49,265 nucleotides of DNA from Burkholderiales bacterium. GTDB lineage: Bacteria > Pseudomonadota > Gammaproteobacteria > Burkholderiales > Burkholderiaceae_D. Where the stretch lies: the NCBI GenBank assembly GCA_003136595.1, contig PLEY01000135.1, positions 8,447 to 57,711 of the forward strand, given 5' to 3'. Below, piece after piece: positions 43,648 through 49,265 of this stretch. A program made the translations under genes and the position numbers. The notes under the pieces are model-generated. The model saw only the letters and a list, made by a program, of their open reading frames with translations, was not told the DNA's origin and did no database searches. Position 1 is the stretch's first letter; every line of letters begins with the position of its first letter.

Positions 43648-44094
43648 ATGTCAGCCCAGTTTGATTTTCTGAATACCCTGCGCCGTGAGCGGCGCCTCGT
43701 GGTGGTGTACCTGATTGGCGGGACCCGCCTGCAGGGCAGAATTGCCTCGTTCGATCAGCAGGGGCTGCTGCTTGAGACCAAGAGCGGGATGGTGCTGTGC
43801 GCGCAGGACCAGGTCAGCACGGTCGGGCGCGATGTCCCCCGGGCACTCCTGCGCGGCCTGGGTCGCAGCCCAGGCGAGACGCGCCAGCCCGACAGGCCGA
43901 GCGAGGCGCGGCCGCAGCGACCGATGGCGCAGCTTGAACCCGCTGTCGACGGCTATGAACGTGCGATTGCCAGCAACGAGCCCGACCATCACGACGCGCG
44001 GGCGGGGCGGAGCAGCGGCGTTGCACCGGTGGTCACGCAGAAACTGCGTCGCAAGATCACGGTTCCAGAGTTGCAGGCCAAGACCGTTCCCTAG
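43648..44094 (+). CDS. Diverged Hfq-like Sm protein with C-terminal extension
   Basis: The 148-residue protein begins with an Hfq Sm domain (residues about 4-62): QFDFLNTLRRERRLVVVYLI, GGTRLQGRIASFDQQGLLLE and MVLCAQDQVSTV. Kept are the rim arginines (LRRER), the Y-L-x-x-G-x-R/K-L-Q-G segment of the A-rich-RNA-binding distal face and the FDQ turn. Changed is the second Sm motif: E. coli MVYKHAISTV becomes MVLCAQDQVSTV, losing K56/H57 of the U-rich-RNA proximal face, and phenylalanine 42 is replaced by Gln. A long, charged, probably disordered tail follows. ATG at 43648 has GAAGG about nine bases upstream. A canonical hfq is expected elsewhere in the genome (usually beside hflX), so this looks like a specialised paralogue. 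Confidence 0.82.
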   Translation: MSAQFDFLNTLRRERRLVVVYLIGGTRLQGRIASFDQQGLLLETKSGMVLCAQDQVSTVGRDVPRALLRGLGRSPGETRQPDRPSEARPQRPMAQLEPAVDGYERAIASNEPDHHDARAGRSSGVAPVVTQKLRRKITVPELQAKTVP

Positions 44095-44126
44095 CCCGCT
44101 CGTGCGCCGCGCCGTCGCGCAGACGC

Positions 44127-45542
44127 TCAGTTTCCCGTGACGATGCCGGTCATCAAGACCACTTCGAAATCCGACCCGGTTACCTGGCTTAGGGCACTCA
44201 AAGCGTTGTCATCCCAGCGCGAGTCGGGTGCGCCGCTGACATACCAGCTGCTGCCATTGTCTGCGACGATCATTCCATAGGTCTTCATGGCCTGCAGGAT
44301 CGCCTTGACCTCGGGGCTGAAGCTTGACGGAATCACATAGCTTGCCTTCAGGCGCACCCGCATGCCCATCGGCGGCACGTTCGTCGACGTGTCGCTCGAT
44401 GCATAGTGGTCAGCCGGTGGCAGATACGCGGCGCGAGTTTTGTTGACTGTAAAGCGCAGCGCATGCGGGATGACTCCATTGTGTGCCTCCTCGTAACGCA
44501 CGAGTCCCGGGAAGATCGGCAGGCCTGCCGCGTCCGCACTGGTCCAGTCGGCTCCGGCCGTGGGCCGCACATTGTCCGAGTCGAGGTGGAAGAGCGCCGC
44601 CGAGCTCGCACTCCACGCCGTTCCAGAGGTCAAGTAGCTGGCCGGGCTCGACTGCCACATCTCGTAGAGACGGTTGGTATCGCGGTCGATGACGAGCACG
44701 TGCATGTCTCCACCCGGGCCGCCCGAGGCCGCGCCGACGGGTTCACCCTCGACCGGCGCATTGTCGGGCACGGGAAATGGGCCCGGATCGCTTTGGGAAG
44801 CGTAGGCCGTGATCGTGACTGGAACCGGGGTCTGGGAGCTGCTCACCACGACGTAGGGAATGCCGATCACGCCACCGCTGTAGGTTCCAGATCCGAAGTC
44901 AGGATGCAGACCCGTGTTCAACCCGATGCTACTGATGAGGTTACTCGAATTGGGATCGACCGCCGCCTGGGAGATGTCGGTGTTCCAGGCGTTGTCTGCC
45001 GGAAAGGGGATCGCACCATTCAGATTCGCACCGATGCCAAGGTCGGCCCCCGCCATGGCGGCGTAGTGCGTCGCGACAGCGCCGATCGTGACGGTCGCAG
45101 TCGCCTTGGTCTGACCCCCGGTTCCGGCAGCCGTCAGGGTGTAGGTGGTGGTTGCGGTGGGCGTCACGGTGACCGAAGTACCGGTGACGCTGCCGATTGC
45201 AGGGCTGATCGTGAGACTGCTCGAATTGCTCACCGCCCAGGTCAGCATCGTGGATTGACCGGCGCCGATCACTGTAGGCGTTGCCGCGAAGCTTGTGATC
45301 GAGGGCGCACCCGAACCGGTGGGGCTGGTCGGGGCCGGTGTGCCGGACCCGCTGCCAGACGTCCCGGCGCCCGAAGTTCCCGAGCCCGACGTGCTTGACC
45401 CCGACCCGGCGGTGCTCCCGGTGCTGCCCGAGCCGCCCCCGCCGCCGCACGCGGCGAGAAGTACAGACATCGTGCTGATCAGGAGGGCACGCTCGAGATA
45501 AATGAGCGCGCGACGCGGGGTTTTCACGGTGCAGGCGGGCAT
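44127..45542 (-). CDS. Secreted lipoprotein with Ig-like domain and unknown C-terminal domain
   Basis: The 471-residue protein has a lipoprotein signal (LLISTMSVLLAAC) followed directly by a Gly/Ser/Thr linker. An Ig-like domain (about 75-150: SITSFAATPTVIGAGQSTML, TPTATTTYTLTAAGTGGQTK) precedes a large domain (about 165-470) rich in aromatic and Asp/Asn residues (FPADNAWNTDISQAAVDPNS, DMHVLVIDRDTNRLYEMWQS, RYEEAHNGVIPHALRFTVNK). The domain recurs in secreted proteins of soil bacteria as far as I recall, without known function; it could be carbohydrate-related. ATG at 45542 is preceded by AAGGAACG. It is on the same strand as the upstream DsrE-like gene, 37 bases away, so they may be an operon. 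Confidence 0.75.
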   Translation of the reverse strand: MPACTVKTPRRALIYLERALLISTMSVLLAACGGGGGSGSTGSTAGSGSSTSGSGTSGAGTSGSGSGTPAPTSPTGSGAPSITSFAATPTVIGAGQSTMLTWAVSNSSSLTISPAIGSVTGTSVTVTPTATTTYTLTAAGTGGQTKATATVTIGAVATHYAAMAGADLGIGANLNGAIPFPADNAWNTDISQAAVDPNSSNLISSIGLNTGLHPDFGSGTYSGGVIGIPYVVVSSSQTPVPVTITAYASQSDPGPFPVPDNAPVEGEPVGAASGGPGGDMHVLVIDRDTNRLYEMWQSSPASYLTSGTAWSASSAALFHLDSDNVRPTAGADWTSADAAGLPIFPGLVRYEEAHNGVIPHALRFTVNKTRAAYLPPADHYASSDTSTNVPPMGMRVRLKASYVIPSSFSPEVKAILQAMKTYGMIVADNGSSWYVSGAPDSRWDDNALSALSQVTGSDFEVVLMTGIVTGN

Positions 45543-45579
45543 GACGTTCCTTCTCCAAAATGACTGCCGAGCGCGGTGG

Positions 45580-46056
45580 TCAATTCACCGGGTCGACCGA
45601 ATAGCCCTGGCTCGCAAGCCAGGCGACTTCAAGAAACCCGCTGGGCACGACGTCCGCATCGCTCACATGGAAGAGGCCATGAAAGTCGATGTTCGCCTCG
45701 CGCAGCGTGTTGTTGCAAACCAGCAGACTCACACCGCGCGCGCGCAGTTCGGTGAGCGCTTGGGCAACCTCTGGTGCAGGATCCATCAGCAGGCGCACCC
45801 CCCGCCCATACAGGACCACCCTGATCGTGACCTGTCCATCCCACTTACCGGCGGCTTCAAGCGCATTGCCCATGTTGCGCAACTTCTGCTGCCAGATCTT
45901 CGGATCATCGCTCGTGATCGGCACGACGATCCTCACCTCACCGTAGTGAGCATGAGTGATGCGTGGCTCCACGTAGCTCGCCACGTCGGCCGCGCACGCC
46001 ACCCGAGGTGCCAGGAGCGCGAGCAGCAACACCGCAATTGAGAGGTTCTTGTACAT
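45580..46056 (-). CDS. Periplasmic DsrE-like protein
   Basis: The 158-residue protein has a signal peptide (YKNLSIAVLLLALLAPRVACA) and a DsrE/F-like fold: RIVVPITSDDPKIWQQKLRN, RVVLYGRGVRLLMDPAPEVA, LRARGVSLLVCNNTLREANI and the terminal GFLEVAWLASQGYS. The cysteine in LLVCNNTL is the conserved DsrE position. Periplasmic members of this group often sit near sulfur or redox genes; here the neighbours are Ig-like lipoproteins. ATG at 46056 fits the signal peptide. The upstream region is 896 bases of non-coding DNA. Confidence 0.82.
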   Translation of the reverse strand: MYKNLSIAVLLLALLAPRVACAADVASYVEPRITHAHYGEVRIVVPITSDDPKIWQQKLRNMGNALEAAGKWDGQVTIRVVLYGRGVRLLMDPAPEVAQALTELRARGVSLLVCNNTLREANIDFHGLFHVSDADVVPSGFLEVAWLASQGYSVDPVN

Positions 46057-46952
46057 GGTAAGTTCCCGTCGTCTGTGCGCGTTCCGGAATGGCCCGCACG
46101 AGACGCAGGAGCTTGCCATACAAATTCTTTTAAAACGTCAATCAGCGCATCCTGCCGCTTCGCACGCCGAGGAATTCTTGCCATCACCGCGCTTGGACTG
46201 GTCCCCTGCAGCGGCGCTTTGCGATGCTTTCGCGCTGCTTCCTTCTCGATTGACAGTCTAGTCGAATGCGGGTCCCACATCTCTCCGACGATCACCTAGG
46301 AAGGGCTAAGGCTTTCCCCGAAAATCACAGATCGACTTGCCCGCGCGCGACACACAGGCTATACAGAGGGTGTTTGGCCCCCGGGGACAGCGGGCTGCCC
46401 GTATCGCTGAGTGTGAATGTCAGGGATGGCGCCGCGCTGCTCACTGATGCGAGCGCCGAGATCGGCGCGATGCTGGCCATCGAATCAGAGGCGCGCACCG
46501 GGTTCCTTTGGCGGGTGTCAGATTGCGGCTCGACCATGTGGGTGTCGCCCTCATCGGCCAGCTCGGAGAGATCAATAGGCATGAATTCGAAGGAGTCAGC
46601 AACCTTGGTCTGTGGGGTGTCCCACATATGAGGAAGACATTTCTGTCCGTGCTGCAGCGGACCTTCGTTGGGACGACTGTCAATCTTCCAGGATTTCTCG
46701 GTCGGTTACGCCGGGTTGATCGCGCCGCGCGCAGCGCCGGGGGTCGCGGGCGGCGTTGCGCGGCTTGCGGCAGGCCCGCAGCGACTCTCGCCGGTTGCTC
46801 ATTGCTGTGAATCCCGACCGCCTCACCGAAGGACTGGCGGTTGGCCTCGGACTTGCGGTGGCGAAACGAGCAAGCGGGTCGCCCTCGCTGACAATTTTAA
46901 CGGCCACACCCACCGGGGTGCTGCAGGAAGGCTCTGGAAAGGAGAGTTGACG
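46057..46952. other. Large divergent intergenic region
   Basis: Nearly 900 bases separate the DsrE-like gene from the lipoprotein gene. A 122-residue plus-strand frame (46266-46631) contains AMLAIESEARTGFLWRVSDC, which faintly recalls chagasin-type (I42) inhibitors, but the key loop motifs are not met and it is not called as a gene. No other feature is convincing. Confidence 0.45.
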
Positions 46953-48890
46953 ATGGCTCGCAATATCGTGCGTTTGGCAGGATCGCTGGCCTTGGCCGCG
47001 GTTCTCGCCGTGGCCGTGGGGTCGTGCGGCGGCGGAGGCTCATCGGGTGGCTCAGGTACCGGTACCGCGGGCTCGGGGACAGCTGGCGCCGGGACAGCGG
47101 GCTCGAGCGGCACGTCGTCCAGCGCTCCGGTGATCTCGACCCAGCCGCATAGCCAGAACGTGCCCATCGGATTTGCCGCGAATTTTTCAGTGGCGGCGAG
47201 CGGCGCGGCCACCTTGACCTACCAGTGGGCAAAGAACGGCGTTGCGATCAGCGGCGCCACCGCGAGCACCTACTCGACCCCACCCGTGGCAGCGGCCGAT
47301 TCCGGCAGCCAGTTCAATGTGGTCATCACGAATTCCAAGGGCACCACGGCAAGCTCGGCAGCGAGCTTGACGGTGGTTGGACCCGACGTGACCACCTATC
47401 ACAACGACACGTTCCGCACCGGCACCAACCCGTATGAAACAAGCCTCACGCCGGCCACGGTCACGGCCGCGAAGTTTGGACTCCTGCGCAACCTTCCCGT
47501 CGATGGCTTGGTCGATGCGCAGCCCCTCTACCTGCATCAGTTTACGATCGCCGGGACCGCGCACAATGTCGCCTATGCGGTCACCGAGAACGACAGCATC
47601 TACGCCTTTGATGCCGACACCGGCGTGCAGCTCTGGAAGAAGACAGCCCTGCTCGCCAATGAGACCGCCAGTGATGATCGCGGCTGCTCGCAGGTGACCC
47701 CGAAGATCGGGATCACCTCGACGCCCGTGATCGACCGCTCGGCCGGCCCGAACGGCGCGATCTACCTGGTCGCGATGTCGAAGGATGCGAGCAACCAGTA
47801 CCACCATCGCCTGCATGCGCTCGATCTCGCGAGCGGCGCCGAGCTGTTCGGCGGTCCGACCGAGATCAAGGCGACCTACCCGGCCAGCAACGGGACCAAC
47901 ACCTTCGCCCCCGCCCAGTACAAGGAGCGCGCGGCGCTGCTGCTCCAGAACGGCACGATCTACACCGCCTTCACTTCGCATTGCGACGACGGTCCCTATC
48001 AGGGCTGGCTCATGGCCTACTCGGAGTCGACCCTGCTGCAGACCGCGGTACTCGACGTGACGCCAAACGGCAGCGAAGGGTCGATCTGGCAGTCGGGCGG
48101 CGGGCTCACGGCGGACAATCAGGGCAATATCTACTTTCTCGATGCCAACGGGACGTTCGACACAACGTTCACCGCGGCCGGGATGCCGGCCAACGGCGAT
48201 TTTGGGAATGCCTTCATCAAGGTCTCCACCGCCAATGGCCTGAAGGTCGCCGATTACTTCGCCGACTACAACACGGGATCTGAATCGGCCAAGGACGAGG
48301 ATCTGGGATCGGGAGGCGCCCTGCTCCTGCCCGATCTCGTCGATTCCACGGGGACCACCCGGCAGCTCGCCGTCGGGGCGGGCAAGGATGGCCACATCTA
48401 TGTCGTCGATCGCAACGCGATGGGCAAATTCAATGCGGCCGCGGGAGCCACCTCGAACCCCAACGTCTACCAGGATCTGGCCGGAACCCTCGGCGGCAAT
48501 TCCGTCTACTCGGTCCCTGCCTACTTCAACGGAACGCTCTACTACGGCGCCGTCGGCGACCTGCTGAAGGCGCTGCCGGTCAGCCAGGCCAAAGTGGCCG
48601 CGACACCGAGCTCCAAGACGGCCATAAGCTTTACCTACCCGGGGACCTTCCCCAGCATTTCGGCCAATGGTACCCAGGGTGCGATCGTCTGGGCCGTGCA
48701 GAACACCACGCCTGCCGTGCTCCATGCCTACGATGCAACCAATCTGGCGACTGAGTTCTACAACAGCAGCCAGCAGGGTACCCGTGACCAGTTCGGTGCG
48801 GGTAACAAGTTCATCGCGCCCTCGATCGTCGACGGCAAGGTCTTGGTCGGCACGCCCAATTCGCTTGCTATCTTCGGGCTCTTGCCCTAG
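46953..48890 (+). CDS. Secreted Ig-like lipoprotein with PQQ-type beta-propeller
   Basis: The 645-residue protein has a lipoprotein signal (LALAAVLAVAVGSC) and a Gly/Ser/Thr/Ala linker. An Ig-like domain (about 55-135: PVISTQPHSQNVPIGFAANF, YQWAKNGVAISGATASTYST) is followed by a large beta-propeller of PQQ/quinoprotein type (about 155-640), with repeats such as AYAVTENDSIYAFDADTGVQ-like blades and VGAGKDGHIYVVDRNAMGKF. No PQQ-dependent dehydrogenase catalytic motif was seen, so a binding or scaffolding role is more likely. ATG at 46953 has AGGAGA eight bases upstream. The stop overlaps the convergent MFS stop in one CTAG. Confidence 0.82.
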   Translation: MARNIVRLAGSLALAAVLAVAVGSCGGGGSSGGSGTGTAGSGTAGAGTAGSSGTSSSAPVISTQPHSQNVPIGFAANFSVAASGAATLTYQWAKNGVAISGATASTYSTPPVAAADSGSQFNVVITNSKGTTASSAASLTVVGPDVTTYHNDTFRTGTNPYETSLTPATVTAAKFGLLRNLPVDGLVDAQPLYLHQFTIAGTAHNVAYAVTENDSIYAFDADTGVQLWKKTALLANETASDDRGCSQVTPKIGITSTPVIDRSAGPNGAIYLVAMSKDASNQYHHRLHALDLASGAELFGGPTEIKATYPASNGTNTFAPAQYKERAALLLQNGTIYTAFTSHCDDGPYQGWLMAYSESTLLQTAVLDVTPNGSEGSIWQSGGGLTADNQGNIYFLDANGTFDTTFTAAGMPANGDFGNAFIKVSTANGLKVADYFADYNTGSESAKDEDLGSGGALLLPDLVDSTGTTRQLAVGAGKDGHIYVVDRNAMGKFNAAAGATSNPNVYQDLAGTLGGNSVYSVPAYFNGTLYYGAVGDLLKALPVSQAKVAATPSSKTAISFTYPGTFPSISANGTQGAIVWAVQNTTPAVLHAYDATNLATEFYNSSQQGTRDQFGAGNKFIAPSIVDGKVLVGTPNSLAIFGLLP

Positions 48891-49265
48891 GACGCGTCCT
48901 CCAGGAGGCAGGCGAGGGGGATCCCTGCCCGGCGCTCGCGTACGGCCAGCATCATGAACGCACCGAACAGCGGGCCTGCAGCAAGCGTCACGAACGCGGC
49001 ATAGAACGAGTGGGTGGCCTGGAAGACCGTGCCGACGACCACGGGAACGGTGACGTTGCCAAGCTGCCAGAGCGCATTGGTGAGCCCCGTGGCCGAGCCC
49101 GCCGCGCGCGGGCCGGCCAGTTCAACCACGAGGGCCGCGGTCAGAGGGCTATAGACGAATGCGGCGATCCCGAGAAATGGGGCCGCGATCCGAAAGCTCC
49201 TTTCATTGTCGAGCGTGCCGAAGACGAGCAGCATCGCGACGATCGCCGCCGCGGCGAGCACGGCG
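48887..49265 (-). CDS. MFS transporter, C-terminal part (cut by the window edge)
   Basis: The visible 125 residues are the last membrane helices of a major facilitator transporter: AIVAMLLVFGTLDNERSFRI, APFLGIAAFVYSPLTAALVV, GSATGLTNALWQLGNVTVPV and LAAGPLFGAFMMLAVRERRA. The segment AAGSATGLTNALWQLGNV resembles the helix-11 region of ACS-type (organic anion) transporters, which suggests a hexuronate- or tartrate-type substrate; this is inference. The stop codon shares CTAG with the stop of the convergent lipoprotein gene. The 5' end lies outside the window. Confidence 0.82.
   Translation of the reverse strand, partial: AVLAAAAIVAMLLVFGTLDNERSFRIAAPFLGIAAFVYSPLTAALVVELAGPRAAGSATGLTNALWQLGNVTVPVVVGTVFQATHSFYAAFVTLAAGPLFGAFMMLAVRERRAGIPLACLLEDAS

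Noticed and set aside
46266-46631. Plus-strand frame with a chagasin-like segment (TGFLWRVSD)
   Set aside because: The other inhibitor loops are missing, the start has no ribosome site and the match is a short stretch; it may be chance or an old remnant.
47187-48725. Long minus-strand frame (512 codons)
   Set aside because: It mirrors the propeller lipoprotein gene and is rich in residues expected from antisense reading of its repeats.

Overview
The window is a high-GC proteobacterial chromosome segment. The gene order mltD, gloB, yafS-type methyltransferase, rnhA, dnaQ (3336-7958) is the one known from Escherichia coli, and a FimV homologue is also present, so a gammaproteobacterium or close relative is most likely; no species can be named. 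I see no prophage, insertion sequence, CRISPR array or plasmid gene.

Layout. 1-3139: end of a YejABE-type peptide/microcin ABC importer operon (minus strand). 3336-7958: the mltD-gloB-yafS-rnhA-dnaQ block. 8011-10386: two convergent surface-polysaccharide genes (glycosyltransferase-like protein and O-antigen ligase/polymerase). 10562-10810: a degenerate tRNA-Val-like sequence followed by an intact tRNA-Val(CAC). 11287-12972: a Crp/Fnr-type regulator and three small stress-type genes (BON, DUF3309, CsbD). 13984-16437: FimV. 16984-17991: ketopantoate reductase. 18471-21526: small secreted proteins and a persulfide dioxygenase-rhodanese fusion. 22750-24147: gltX, followed by tRNA-Ala(GGC) and tRNA-Glu(TTC) behind a good sigma-70 promoter. 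25032-25866: two decayed genes just downstream of tRNA-Glu. 26615-29674: a GAF-PAS-GGDEF-EAL cyclic-di-GMP protein. 31383-32144: a second Crp/Fnr-type regulator closely resembling the first. 33149-34861: a TPR-glycosyltransferase protein. 35133-37217: an HxlR regulator, a DUF2721 membrane protein, an isochorismatase-fold protein lacking its usual cysteine and a small ferredoxin-fold protein. 37587-41868: secreted lipase-like lipoprotein, NRAMP metal transporter, Dps and two very small membrane proteins. 42046-44094: LysR regulator divergent from a membrane protein and a diverged Hfq paralogue. 44127-48890: two secreted Ig-like lipoproteins with a periplasmic DsrE-like protein between them. The window ends inside an MFS transporter.

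Functional themes are stress and metal handling (Crp-like regulators, CsbD, BON, Dps, NRAMP, persulfide oxidation), the cell envelope (MltD, FimV, O-antigen ligase, lipoproteins) and central functions (DnaQ, RNase HI, GltX, tRNAs). Several long gene-poor stretches (notably 12973-13983, 25867-26614, 30446-31382 and 46057-46952) carry no recognisable gene. Short 9-12 bp tandem repeats recur at four places. The strongest candidate for something new is the diverged Hfq-like protein at 43648-44094, which keeps the rim arginines and RNA-distal-face motifs but has replaced the YKH motif of the RNA-binding proximal face.
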